Part shown: in pieces, positions 28,575-37,687 of the stretch
Layout: every line of letters begins with the position of its first letter
How positions within the stretch are numbered: the first letter of the stretch is position 1
Source of the DNA: Halopseudomonas salina
Lineage (GTDB): Bacteria; Pseudomonadota; Gammaproteobacteria; Pseudomonadales; Pseudomonadaceae
Direction: 5' to 3'
DNA length: 64,000 nucleotides
Assembly (NCBI RefSeq): GCF_008641105.1
Contig: NZ_VTTI01000009.1
Span: 118,086 to 182,085 of the forward strand
Notes under the pieces: model-generated
Seen by the model: only the letters and a program-made list of their open reading frames with translations
Told to the model about the DNA's origin: nothing
Databases searched by the model: none
Program-made: the position numbers and the translations under genes

Positions 28575-30050
28575 ATGACTGGTAATATCGGCATTGTGAG
28601 TGCGACCTTTGCGGTCTACATCGCGGTGATGTTAGCCCTTGGCTACGTCGCCTATAAACGAACCACCAACCTGTCTGACTACATTTTGGGCGGACGTTCC
28701 CTCGGACCTGGCACAGCGGCTCTTTCGGCTGGCGCTTCGGACATGAGTGGCTGGTTGCTGCTGGGGCTGCCCGGTTACGCATTGGCTGCTGGTTATGAAG
28801 CCACCTGGATCGCCGCGGGTCTGCTAGCAGGTACCTATCTCAACTGGCTGATCGTTGCCAGGCGCTTGCGAGTCTATTCCCATGCGGTCAATGACTCCTT
28901 GACCCTTCCGGCCTACTTCGAGTTCCGTTTTGAAGACAAGAGCCGCGCATTGCGGGTGATTTCGGCAATTTTCATTCTGCTGTTCTTCCTTTTCTACACC
29001 AGCTCCGGTCTGGTTGCGGCAGGCAAGCTGTTTGAAAGTACCTTCGGACTGGATTATCAGACAGCGGTCATCGTCGGTACGCTGGTAATCGTATCCTATA
29101 CGTTCTTTGGCGGCTTTCTGGCTGTCTCCTGGACAGACGTGATACAGGGTCTGTTAATGGCTGCAGCACTGGTGATCGTTCCAATCATGGCACTCAACTC
29201 CATGGGTGGCTGGGGTAATGCCCAGGAGGCCATGGCGGCCAGTAATCCCGAACTGTTGACCTTCTTCAACGATGTCGAAGGCAACCCGTTGGGCTTCGTC
29301 GCGATCATTTCGCTGCTGGCCTGGGGTCTGGGTTACTTCGGTCAGCCGCATATCCTGGCTCGTTTCAAGGCTATTGGCGATGATGCAGCGCTGCCGACAG
29401 CGCGCCGTATCGCCGTACTCTGGACCGCCGTTTGTCTGGTGGCTGCATTGATGGTTGGCTGGGTAGGCATCGGTTATCTGGGCGAAGCCGGTATTGGCGA
29501 TGCTGAAACCGTATTCCTGGCGTTGATTCAGGCAATGATGCACCCGATCGTTGCGGGCATTCTGTTGGCAGCAGTGCTGGCTGCAATCATGTCCACAGCG
29601 GATTCGCAGTTGCTTGTATCGTCCTCTGCGCTCGCCGAGGACTTCTACAAGGCACTGTTCCGTCGTGACGCCACCCAGTCTGAGTTGGTGTGGGTGGGCC
29701 GCTTTGCAGTTGTGGGTATTGCGATCCTGGCCTTGATGTTTGCCTTCAACCCAGAGAGCACTGTTCTCAGTCTGGTGTCCTATGCCTGGGCCGGCTTTGG
29801 TGCTGCCTTCGGTCCAGCGGTGATTCTGTCACTGTTCTGGAAGCGCATGAACCGCAATGGTGCGCTGGCGGGTATCATCGTTGGTGGTATCACTGTCGTG
29901 GTGTACAAGCAGATTGATACTATCGGGTTGTACGAGATCGTGCCCGGCGTGATCCTGGCGACCATCGCCATCGTGGTTGCGACTCTGCTGAGTGCTCCAC
30001 CGTCCAGCACCATCGAAGCTACCTTCGATGAGGTAGCCAATCGCTACTAG
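28575..30050 (+). CDS. putP: Sodium/proline symporter
   Basis: The 491-residue protein is a sodium:solute symporter with about 13 membrane segments. It shows the family features LGYVAYKRTTNLSDYILGGRS-type N-terminus, GASDMSGWLLLGLPG in helix 2, and WGLGYFGQPHILARF. PutP imports proline with Na+ for use by PutA. It lies 112 bp after putA on the same strand, so it may share the putA transcript or have its own start. Length matches PutP of E. coli (502). Confidence 0.96.
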   Translation: MTGNIGIVSATFAVYIAVMLALGYVAYKRTTNLSDYILGGRSLGPGTAALSAGASDMSGWLLLGLPGYALAAGYEATWIAAGLLAGTYLNWLIVARRLRVYSHAVNDSLTLPAYFEFRFEDKSRALRVISAIFILLFFLFYTSSGLVAAGKLFESTFGLDYQTAVIVGTLVIVSYTFFGGFLAVSWTDVIQGLLMAAALVIVPIMALNSMGGWGNAQEAMAASNPELLTFFNDVEGNPLGFVAIISLLAWGLGYFGQPHILARFKAIGDDAALPTARRIAVLWTAVCLVAALMVGWVGIGYLGEAGIGDAETVFLALIQAMMHPIVAGILLAAVLAAIMSTADSQLLVSSSALAEDFYKALFRRDATQSELVWVGRFAVVGIAILALMFAFNPESTVLSLVSYAWAGFGAAFGPAVILSLFWKRMNRNGALAGIIVGGITVVVYKQIDTIGLYEIVPGVILATIAIVVATLLSAPPSSTIEATFDEVANRY

Positions 30051-30058
30051 GTACCGAG

Positions 30059-30125
30059 GCGGGGTGCTGTCCGCCCCGCACTTTCATCATCCAGTAAACC
30101 GCTGTCGACCCTGGCAGCGGTTTAT
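30059..30125 (+). terminator. Tandem hairpins ending the putAP transcript
   Basis: A GC-rich stem (GCGGGG with CCCCGC, 30059-30079) is followed by a second, AAACCGCTG paired with CAGCGGTTT (30096-30123), ending in TTTATT. The second looks like an intrinsic terminator of moderate strength. Confidence 0.65.
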
Positions 30126-30183
30126 TGTGCAACAGTCTTTCCCTCTTTCAATCTTGCATTCAAACTCTCGCTGATTTCTAATA

Positions 30184-30203
30184 CGGACTGACGCGTCAGT
30201 CCG
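30184..30203. promoter_or_regulatory. Perfect 20-bp palindrome before tetR (probable operator)
   Basis: CGGACTGACG is followed at once by its exact reverse complement. The palindrome ends 12 bp before the tetR ATG. A TTGCAT (30154-30159) and TAATAC (30179-30184) pair with a long 19-bp spacer could form a promoter whose -10 the palindrome overlaps. Size and position are typical of a TetR autoregulatory operator; binding is inferred. Confidence 0.7.
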
Positions 30204-30215
30204 AGAGTGTGGGTC

Positions 30216-30851
30216 ATGTCCTCCGATTCTATTGCATCTTCTGCCAAACGTGGCCGTATGCCTGCGGCAGAGCGTTGTGAGCAAATTCTGGCGGCGGCCA
30301 TCAAGGTATTCTCCGAGCAGGGTTTCCGTTGCACTGAAGTACAGCAGATCGCGGACCTGGCAAAAGTAGGCAAGGGAACGGTGTATCGTTTCTACCCCAC
30401 CAAGGACGAATTGTTTCGAGCCGCAGTCGAGGATGTCATGCAACGCTTGACAGCCCAGGTGGATGACGCGGTTCGCACAGTCAATGATCCGTTGGAGCAT
30501 CTGCGTGAGGGCTTCAAGGCCTACATGGCTTTTTTCCAGTCTCACCCCGAAGCTATAGAGCTTTTCGTGCACGAATCCGCAGAATTCAGAAGAGTGGGCC
30601 AGCCACGTTATTTCGCCTATTCGGATATGCGCCGCCAGGCCTGGATCGATGTTTATCAGCAGCTCATCGACAGTGGCCGTTGCCGTGTAACCGATCCGCA
30701 GCAAATGCTTGATGTGATTGGCAACCTGGCCTATGGGAGCGTGCTGGTCAACCGCATTTCGGGACGTAACGAATCCCTTGTCGCTATCGCGGATCAGTTG
30801 CTCGACATGGTTCTTCACGGGGTCTTGAAACCCGTTGATGCCCATCAATAA
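30216..30851 (+). CDS. TetR/AcrR family repressor of the adjacent efflux genes
   Basis: The 211-residue protein has an N-terminal TetR helix-turn-helix (ERCEQILAAAIKVFSEQGF through LAKVGKGTVYRFYPTKDELF) and a helical ligand-binding domain. It precedes an RND membrane-fusion gene and an RND pump on the same strand, 44 bp from the first, so it probably represses its own operon until an inducer binds. The ATG at 30216 is chosen over a GTG nine bases earlier. The inducing ligand is unknown. Confidence 0.9.
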   Translation: MSSDSIASSAKRGRMPAAERCEQILAAAIKVFSEQGFRCTEVQQIADLAKVGKGTVYRFYPTKDELFRAAVEDVMQRLTAQVDDAVRTVNDPLEHLREGFKAYMAFFQSHPEAIELFVHESAEFRRVGQPRYFAYSDMRRQAWIDVYQQLIDSGRCRVTDPQQMLDVIGNLAYGSVLVNRISGRNESLVAIADQLLDMVLHGVLKPVDAHQ

Positions 30852-30895
30852 CAAACGCACATACCTCTTCACCTTCTATTGAGCGATATCGATTT

Positions 30896-32074
30896 ATGCA
30901 AAGCGCTACCTCGGTACCTGTACCGTCTTCACCCGGTCCCCTGATCCGCTATCTGGCGGTGTTCGGATTGCTTGGTTTGCTTGCCGGCTGTGGCAGCGAG
31001 TCTGCCGATCAGCCCCGCGAGCGGCCTCCGGCTCTGGTCACAGTGGAGGAAGTCGAGCGGACGAATGTCGAGTTGATGCGTGAGTATCCAGCGCGGGTAC
31101 GCGGGGCACGTGAAGTGGAAGTGCGTGCGCGTATCCCGGGGGTTCTGCAGGAGCGTGTCTATCGTGAAGGTGCCCAGGTCGAAGAAGGGGATCTGCTGTT
31201 CATCATTTACCCTGAGCCTCTGCAGATTGTCGCAGAGCAGGCGAAGGCGTCACGGGCCAACGCACAGGCTGAGATGCGTCAGGCCGAGCGCGAGTGGGAC
31301 CGTGCCCAGCAGTTGTTCGAGCGCGGCGCCATAAGCGCCAGTGAGCGGGATCGGCTCAACTCGCAACTGGATTTTGCCCGTGCTGGCCTGGCGGAGGCCG
31401 AGGCGCGCCTGGATGAGGCAAAGCTCAACCTCTCCTACACCCAGGTGCGCGCCCCGATGGCTGGAAGCACCAGCCTTGAAGTGCTGCCTGAGGGCAGCGT
31501 ACTGGCAGTTGGTGCCTTGCTGACGACCATCACCCGCCAGGACATTGTCCACGTTCTATTCGCATTGCCGGAGAAGGACGCGGCTGTCCAGCGGGCGTCG
31601 CAGCTCGAAGAGGAAAGTCAGAGCGCCACAGTGCGCCTGGAACTGGCCGATGGGTCTGAATACAGCCTGCCGGGCAACATCGATTTCACCTCCAGCAACA
31701 TCGATAGTGCCACCGGCACCATTACCCTGCGTGCGGTTTTTGACAATCCCGACCGCCAACTGATTCCTGGTCAGTTCGTGCGCGTGCGTCTTGTGCTACA
31801 GCGGTATGAGAACCAGATAACAGTGCCCACCCAGGCAGTAGGCGCTGATGCTCAAGGCCCACAGGTATATGTGGTGAAGGACAACGCCACCGTGGAAAAA
31901 CGTGCGGTGGAGCTTGGGGCTATCATCGATGATCGTCAGATCATCTCTGAGGGGCTCCAGCCCGGTGAACGTGTTGTGGTGAACGGTCAGGTGGGTCTGA
32001 TGCCCGGCATGGCCGTGAAGATGAGCAATGCCGCTGCAGATTCCGATGACGCCGCTACAGCTGGGGGAGAGTAG
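30896..32074 (+). CDS. RND efflux periplasmic adaptor (AcrA/MexA-type lipoprotein)
   Basis: The 392-residue adaptor has a lipoprotein signal with lipobox LAGC (Cys32), a barrel-sandwich domain (VEVRARIPGVLQERVYREGAQV), a helical hairpin (about 100-165, rich in Ala/Glu/Arg), and the beta-barrel and membrane-proximal domains. It would bridge the RND pump to an outer-membrane channel. The start has a weak ribosome-binding site, and the N-terminus before the lipobox is longer than usual (31 residues), so an internal start is possible. The pump gene follows five bases after its stop. Confidence 0.92.
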   Translation: MQSATSVPVPSSPGPLIRYLAVFGLLGLLAGCGSESADQPRERPPALVTVEEVERTNVELMREYPARVRGAREVEVRARIPGVLQERVYREGAQVEEGDLLFIIYPEPLQIVAEQAKASRANAQAEMRQAEREWDRAQQLFERGAISASERDRLNSQLDFARAGLAEAEARLDEAKLNLSYTQVRAPMAGSTSLEVLPEGSVLAVGALLTTITRQDIVHVLFALPEKDAAVQRASQLEEESQSATVRLELADGSEYSLPGNIDFTSSNIDSATGTITLRAVFDNPDRQLIPGQFVRVRLVLQRYENQITVPTQAVGADAQGPQVYVVKDNATVEKRAVELGAIIDDRQIISEGLQPGERVVVNGQVGLMPGMAVKMSNAAADSDDAATAGGE

Positions 32075-32079
32075 CTCCT

Positions 32080-35000
32080 ATGCTGCAGTTCTTTATTGAT
32101 AGGCCCATCTTTTCCACCGTTCTGTCTATCCTGATCCTGATAGCTGGTGGTGCTTCTCTCTCCCAGTTGCCTGTAGAACAGTATCCAGAGGTAGTGCCGC
32201 CGCAGATCGTCGTGCAGGCCAGCTATCCCGGAGCCAGCGCCAGCGTCATTGCCGAAACCGTTTCGGCGCCGCTTGAGCAGGCGATCAATGGTGTCGACAA
32301 CATGCTGTACATGGAGTCCTACAGTGCAGACTCCGGGGCAATGCAGTTGACCGTCCACTTCAAGATCGGTACCGATCCGGACCAGGCTACCATTGATATC
32401 AACAACCGGGTGCAGCGTGCTACCGCGCGCCTGCCTCAGGAAGTGCGTAATCTGGGTGTGCAGGTCCAGGCACGCTCGACGTCGATTCTGCAGGTCATTA
32501 CCCTGTCATCCGAACAGGAGCAGATGGGTACCCTGGAAATCAGCAACTATGCGCTGCTCAACGTACTTGATGAGCTGGTGCGCCTGCCCGGAGTAGGTAA
32601 TGCCGCGCTATTTGGTGCTCAGGATTACTCCATGCGCATATGGCTGCGGCCAGACAAGCTGGCAGAATATGACCTGACGCCGAGCGACGTCGCCGCCGCG
32701 CTGCGCGAGCAGAACGCCCAGTTCGCCGCCGGCAGAATAGGTGCGGAGCCCTCGCCGCCAGGTCAGAGCTTCACCTATAGCGTCAGCACTCCAGGGCGGA
32801 TGACTACCCCGGAAGCTTTCGAGCAGATTATTCTGCGCAGTGATGTCGAGGGGCGCACCCTGCGTCTGGGGGATGTGGCCCGTGCCGAGCTGGGCGCGCA
32901 AAGCTATGATTTCAGCGCAACCTTCAATGCCAAGAACGCCGTGCCACTGGGCATTTACCTGCAGCCGGGCGCCAACGCCCTGGAAACCGCGGAAAATGTC
33001 CGGCAGGCGATGGAGCGAATCTCTGCTGATTTTCCCGGGGATCTGCGCTTCGATATCCCCTATGACACCACTATCTTTATTGATGTGTCGATTCGCGAGG
33101 TGATCATTACCCTGGTCCAGGCACTGGCATTGGTACTTCTAGTCACCTTTCTGTTTCTCCAGCATCTCAAGGCCACGCTGATTCCGCTGGTGGCCATACC
33201 CGTATCGCTGATCGGAACCTTCGCTGGTATGCAGCTGTTCGGTTTCTCGGTCAATCTGCTGACGCTGTTCGGATTGATCCTCGCGATCGGGGTGGTGGTC
33301 GACAATGCGATTATCGTGATGGAAAACGCCGAGCGCCTGATCAAGGAAGAAGGGCTCTCCAGTTACGAGGCGGCCAGCAAGACCATGCAGCAGGTCTCCG
33401 GCGCCGTTGTAGGTTCGACCCTGGTGCTGGTCGCAGTATTTGCTCCGGTGGCCTTTCTGGGTGGCTTGAGCGGTGAGCTATATCGCCAGTTCGCAGTCAC
33501 CATTGCAGTCTCGGTAGCGCTGTCCGGTGTGGTTGCCCTGACGTTGACCCCGGCCATGTGTGCGATTTTGCTTGACCGAGCCCAGACAGAGCCATCGCGC
33601 GGCTTCGCCTGGTTCAACGACGGCTTCGACCGGCTTACCGATGGTTTTGCAGCGGTGGTTGGCTGGATGCTGGTGCATGCGAAGATCACACTGGTGCTTT
33701 TTGCGCTGCTGATCGGCTCGACGCTGTTTCTTCTCGACCGGATGTCCAGCGGCCTGGTACCCCAGGAAGATCAGGGCTTCTTGCTAGCGGTCTACCAGTT
33801 ACCGCCGGTATCGGCCCTGGGTCGGACCGAGGTGGTACGCGAGGAGGTCAGCGAAAAGATTGTCGCGATGGAAGAGATCAAGGGCGTCACCAGCTTTGCC
33901 GGTTTCGATATTCTCAACCGCGGCTTGCGGACCAATACCGGCGTATCCTTTGTGACGCTGATCGACTGGGATGAACGCCCCGGCCAGGAGCATAGCGCAC
34001 AGGCGGTAGCCAACCGCATCGCCGGGCTGGGCGCCGAACTGCAGGAAGCCAATGTGTTTGCCTTCGTGCCGCCGCCTATCATGGGCCTGTCCCTGACCGG
34101 TGGTGTGGAAGGCTACCTGCAGATACTCGGCGATAGCGATCCGCTGGTCCTCAAGGCCGAGGCTGATCGCCTTGTGGCTGCAGCCAATGAGCGTCCGGAA
34201 CTGACCAACGTTCGCGCTGCGGTCGATGTCGGCATACCGCGCTATGATGCCACCGTGGACTGGGACAAGGCCAAGTCCATGGGTATCGCCATTGATGATA
34301 TTTTCATCACCATGCGCAGTACCTTCGGCGCGCTGTATGTAAACGACTTTTCCCTCGAAGGCCGTAACTGGCAGGTGAACATGCAGGCTGAGGGCGAGTT
34401 CCGCAGTGATCCCGAGGATCTCGGCAAGGTCTTTGTGCGTGCTGGCAGCGGTGAACTGGTTCCACTCGATTCGGTGGTGAACCTGCGGCGAACCCAGGGC
34501 ATAGACAGTGTCAGCCGTTTCAACCTGTACCCGGCCACCAAGGTTAGCGCCGACCCTGCGCCAGGCTACAATACTGCCGATGCACTGGCGGCCATGCAGG
34601 CAGTTGCCGCTGATACCCTTGGCCCACAGGCGCAGCTGGGCTGGGTAGGCGAGGCCTACCAGTTGGTGGACTCGGCTTCATCCGGGGCCATTGCCTTTGC
34701 CCTTGGCATCTTGATGGTGTTTTTGATCCTGGCTGCCCAGTACGAGCGTTGGAGTCTGCCTTTGGCGGTCGCCACGGCGATCCCCTTCGGGGTGTTTGGC
34801 GCCGTGGTGACTTCCATGTTGCGCGGCTTCCCCAACGATATCTATTTTCAGGTCGGTCTGTTGGTACTCATAGGTCTGGCGGCCAAGAACGCGATCCTGA
34901 TCGTCGAGTTTGCCGCACAGAACCGCAAGGAGGGTATGTCGCCCTTCGATTCGGCACTGACAGCGGCCCGCCAGCGTTTTCGGGCGATCATGATGACTGC

Positions 35001-35181
35001 GCTGACATTCATCATCGGCAGCTTGCCGTTGGCAGTGAGTACTGGTGCCGGTGCGGTGAGCCGCCAGGAAATTGGTACCGTAGTAGTTGGCGGCATGCTT
35101 GCCGCCAGTACCCTGGCACTGATTTTCGTTCCAGTGTTCTACATGCTGCTGGAGCAGCGCGGCTTCAAGCGTCGGGAATGA
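32080..35181 (+). CDS. RND multidrug efflux pump (HAE-1, AcrB/MexF-like)
   Basis: This 1033-residue inner-membrane pump has 12 membrane helices and two large periplasmic loops, starting with MLQFFIDRPIFSTVLSILIL. It should form a proton-driven trimer exporting hydrophobic drugs. Of the proton-relay residues, the lysine of helix 10 is kept (Lys936 in LAAKNAILIVEF), but the helix 4 pair that is Asp-Asp in AcrB reads Asp408-Asn409 here (VVVDNAIIVMEN). No outer-membrane channel gene follows, so it must use one encoded elsewhere. The last 17 bases overlap the convergent oligopeptidase gene. Confidence 0.93.
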   Translation: MLQFFIDRPIFSTVLSILILIAGGASLSQLPVEQYPEVVPPQIVVQASYPGASASVIAETVSAPLEQAINGVDNMLYMESYSADSGAMQLTVHFKIGTDPDQATIDINNRVQRATARLPQEVRNLGVQVQARSTSILQVITLSSEQEQMGTLEISNYALLNVLDELVRLPGVGNAALFGAQDYSMRIWLRPDKLAEYDLTPSDVAAALREQNAQFAAGRIGAEPSPPGQSFTYSVSTPGRMTTPEAFEQIILRSDVEGRTLRLGDVARAELGAQSYDFSATFNAKNAVPLGIYLQPGANALETAENVRQAMERISADFPGDLRFDIPYDTTIFIDVSIREVIITLVQALALVLLVTFLFLQHLKATLIPLVAIPVSLIGTFAGMQLFGFSVNLLTLFGLILAIGVVVDNAIIVMENAERLIKEEGLSSYEAASKTMQQVSGAVVGSTLVLVAVFAPVAFLGGLSGELYRQFAVTIAVSVALSGVVALTLTPAMCAILLDRAQTEPSRGFAWFNDGFDRLTDGFAAVVGWMLVHAKITLVLFALLIGSTLFLLDRMSSGLVPQEDQGFLLAVYQLPPVSALGRTEVVREEVSEKIVAMEEIKGVTSFAGFDILNRGLRTNTGVSFVTLIDWDERPGQEHSAQAVANRIAGLGAELQEANVFAFVPPPIMGLSLTGGVEGYLQILGDSDPLVLKAEADRLVAAANERPELTNVRAAVDVGIPRYDATVDWDKAKSMGIAIDDIFITMRSTFGALYVNDFSLEGRNWQVNMQAEGEFRSDPEDLGKVFVRAGSGELVPLDSVVNLRRTQGIDSVSRFNLYPATKVSADPAPGYNTADALAAMQAVAADTLGPQAQLGWVGEAYQLVDSASSGAIAFALGILMVFLILAAQYERWSLPLAVATAIPFGVFGAVVTSMLRGFPNDIYFQVGLLVLIGLAAKNAILIVEFAAQNRKEGMSPFDSALTAARQRFRAIMMTALTFIIGSLPLAVSTGAGAVSRQEIGTVVVGGMLAASTLALIFVPVFYMLLEQRGFKRRE

Positions 35182-37174
35182 CCGCCAGCAGGAAGCTGTA
35201 TTCCTCCGCCAGTTCGCGCATGGCCTGGTAACGCCCGCTGGCGCCACCATGGCCTGCGCTCATCTGGGTGCGCAGGAGCAAAGGGTTGTTGTCAGTCTTG
35301 CTGTGACGCAGTTTGGCAACCCATTTGGCTGCCTCCCAGTACTGTACGCGCATGTCGTGGTAGCCGGCAGTGACGAACAGGGCAGGGTAATCCTGCCTCT
35401 TGACCTGCTCATAGGGTGCGTAGCTCTCGACCCGTGCTGCCACCAGCGGATCGCGCATATCACCCCATTCCTCGTATTCGCCCACGGTTAGCGGAAGCTC
35501 CGGATTACTCATGGTGTTGAATACGTCAACGAAGGGGACGTCGGCGACTGCTGCGGCAAACAGCCCAGGGCGTTGGTTGATCACGTTGCCGATCAGCAGT
35601 CCGCCCGCACTACCGCCAGCGATGACCAGTTGGCGTTTGCTGGTAAAGCCGGCAGCGATCAGTTGCTCTGCGCAGGCGATAAAGTCACTGAAGGTATTTT
35701 CCTTGTGCTCCAGCTTACCCGCCTGGTACCAGCCTTCACCCAGGTCTGCGCCACCGCGCACATGGGCAATCGCGAACTGCCAGCCACGCTGTAGTAACGA
35801 CAGCCGCGCATGGGAAAACCATGGATCCATACTTGCGCCGTAGGAGCCGTAGCCATAGAGGTAAAGCGGAGCAGGTCCCGCCTTGGCGTTGCGCAATCTG
35901 ACCAGGCTGATCGGAACGCGAGTGCCATCGGCGCTGACCGCCCATTCGCGAATGACTTCATAATCCTGGGCATCAAACTCACCCTCGACAGGTACCTGCT
36001 TGAGCACCTTTTGTGCACCGGTTGCAAGGTGCAGCGCCAGGATCTGTGCAGGTCGATTCAGGGATTCGTAGCGTAGCCGGACCTGATCGCTCTTGTACTC
36101 CTCGCCACCCTGTACGTGGAGGCTATAGACCGCATCGGGCATGTTGACTACGTAGTGGGGCGCTTCAGCGGGGCGCACCTCCAGAGTGACCAGGCCCTGA
36201 TCACGATAGTGCAACAGCAGCCCCGCGGACTGCACGCTGAAGTCCTCCAGGGTGCGGTCTGGATCGGTCGCTACCAGGCGCTGCCATTTGTCCTGGGCCG
36301 GATGCCGCGGATCTGCGCAGTACAGACAGAAGTTCTCACCCTCGGCATTACTACGGATCAGTAGGCCGTCGGGGCCATGGTCCACGTGATATTCATGCCC
36401 ATCAACACGGGGCGCCATGAGTCTCCACGTACCCTCGGGCTGGTCAGCCGGCAGAACCTGTATTTCACTGGTGTTCTTGCTCGAGCTCGCGAGCATTAGC
36501 CATTGTTCGCTGCTGCTGCGATAAACGTGCAGATAGAATCGCTGATCGGTCTCATGAAACAGATGTACCGGCGCCTGCTCTGGATGCAAGCGCCAGAGGT
36601 GCGCGGGGCGGGAGGTTTCATCCATGCTGATAGCGAACAGGAAGCTGCTGTCCGCAGCCCAGATCAGACTGCCATCAGCCTGATCGAGCGGCAGTTCGGT
36701 AGTTTCGCCGCTATGGATATGCTTCAGATACAGACTGTAGGTTTCGTCGCCCTGGCGATCCAGACTGTAGGCCAGCCATTGATGGTCTGGACTGATCGAG
36801 TAGTCGCCCAGTTGCAGAAAGCCATCGCCAGCGAGCCCGTTCAGATCCAGCAGCAAGCTCTCACTTTCGCTATCAATCTCCAGGCTGTTATCAGCCGGCC
36901 GCTGGCAACGATAGAAGCGGGGATACTCCGCGTCTTTTTCAGTGCGCTGATAGTAAAGCCATGCGCCCCATATGCCGGGCAGTGACATGTCCGTCTCGCG
37001 GATACGGCCGCGTATTTCATTGAACAGAATATCGCGCTGATCATCATGTTCACGCAACCAGTCTTCGGTGAGCTGATTCTCACTTTCAAGATATGCCAGA
37101 ACATCCGGACTGTCGCGCTCCTCTAGCCAGGCATAAGGATCGGCTGTGGTGTCGCGGCGCGCTGGAATTGGCAT
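35165..37174 (-). CDS. ptrB: Oligopeptidase B (S9 family)
   Basis: Oligopeptidase B cleaves short peptides after Arg or Lys. The 669-residue protein has an N-terminal beta-propeller and a C-terminal alpha/beta-hydrolase domain with the nucleophile Ser522 in GGSAGG, the acidic substrate-site region VGEYEEWGD, and the catalytic-His segment SAGHGGASGR. The sequence follows E. coli PtrB along its length (VYGYGSYGAS, IAHVRGGADLGEGWY). No signal peptide is present. The gene converges on the RND pump, and its stop lies inside that gene's last codons. Confidence 0.94.
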   Translation of the reverse strand: MPIPARRDTTADPYAWLEERDSPDVLAYLESENQLTEDWLREHDDQRDILFNEIRGRIRETDMSLPGIWGAWLYYQRTEKDAEYPRFYRCQRPADNSLEIDSESESLLLDLNGLAGDGFLQLGDYSISPDHQWLAYSLDRQGDETYSLYLKHIHSGETTELPLDQADGSLIWAADSSFLFAISMDETSRPAHLWRLHPEQAPVHLFHETDQRFYLHVYRSSSEQWLMLASSSKNTSEIQVLPADQPEGTWRLMAPRVDGHEYHVDHGPDGLLIRSNAEGENFCLYCADPRHPAQDKWQRLVATDPDRTLEDFSVQSAGLLLHYRDQGLVTLEVRPAEAPHYVVNMPDAVYSLHVQGGEEYKSDQVRLRYESLNRPAQILALHLATGAQKVLKQVPVEGEFDAQDYEVIREWAVSADGTRVPISLVRLRNAKAGPAPLYLYGYGSYGASMDPWFSHARLSLLQRGWQFAIAHVRGGADLGEGWYQAGKLEHKENTFSDFIACAEQLIAAGFTSKRQLVIAGGSAGGLLIGNVINQRPGLFAAAVADVPFVDVFNTMSNPELPLTVGEYEEWGDMRDPLVAARVESYAPYEQVKRQDYPALFVTAGYHDMRVQYWEAAKWVAKLRHSKTDNNPLLLRTQMSAGHGGASGRYQAMRELAEEYSFLLAVIPDA

Positions 37175-37244
37175 CTGGTTGGGACTCCCTGGATAAAAAA
37201 GCTATTATAGCCGCACACTCCATCAAGCGACGGTGACTTGCCCG

Positions 37245-37619
37245 ATGTTCAATGAATCAGAGTACGAGACAGTTTGGTTGGTCTACCTGGCGGCAGCCGC
37301 ATGTGGCTGGCTGGTCTGGTGGAAAATGACCAGCTGGATTGCCTGGTGGTTCGTGCGCGAGCCACTGTGGGTGGCGATGGCAGTGCTGTTGTTCACTCCA
37401 GTCAAGGTGGATCCGATGGGATCAGCACAAGCGCCGGGCATTATAATCCTGCTGCTCGATGGCATACTTGATACCGGTGATAACGAGGCGCGAATGCTGG
37501 GTGACATCAGCCTGGTGATGGGCGTTGCGCTGGCGGTTTACATCGTTTTCGCGTTGTTGCGTGCGGCCTGGATCCGTTGGCGCCCGGTTGAAACCCGTTA
37601 CGCTCGGGGTCAGCACTGA
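37245..37619 (+). CDS. Small integral membrane protein of unknown function
   Basis: The 124-residue protein has three to four hydrophobic segments (about 10-24, 30-51, 62-72 and 88-106) and is Trp-rich near the N-terminus (GWLVWWKMTSWIAWWFV). I do not recognise the family, though similar proteins occur as conserved hypotheticals in pseudomonads. It is divergent from ptrB. ATG 37245 is preferred over a GTG 12 bases upstream; neither has a strong ribosome-binding site. Confidence 0.7.
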   Translation: MFNESEYETVWLVYLAAAACGWLVWWKMTSWIAWWFVREPLWVAMAVLLFTPVKVDPMGSAQAPGIIILLLDGILDTGDNEARMLGDISLVMGVALAVYIVFALLRAAWIRWRPVETRYARGQH

Positions 37620-37650
37620 ATTTGTCTGTATCCCTGCCTGCATATCGCAT

Positions 37651-37677
37651 GGCGCCGCTGTGTAAATCAGCGGCGCC
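37651..37677. terminator. Hairpin between convergent genes
   Basis: GGCGCCGCTG pairs perfectly with CAGCGGCGCC around a 7-base loop, between the small membrane protein and the converging TetR gene. There is no T-run, so it may be a bidirectional, factor-assisted end. Confidence 0.55.
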
Positions 37678-37687
37678 GGGCTAGAGC

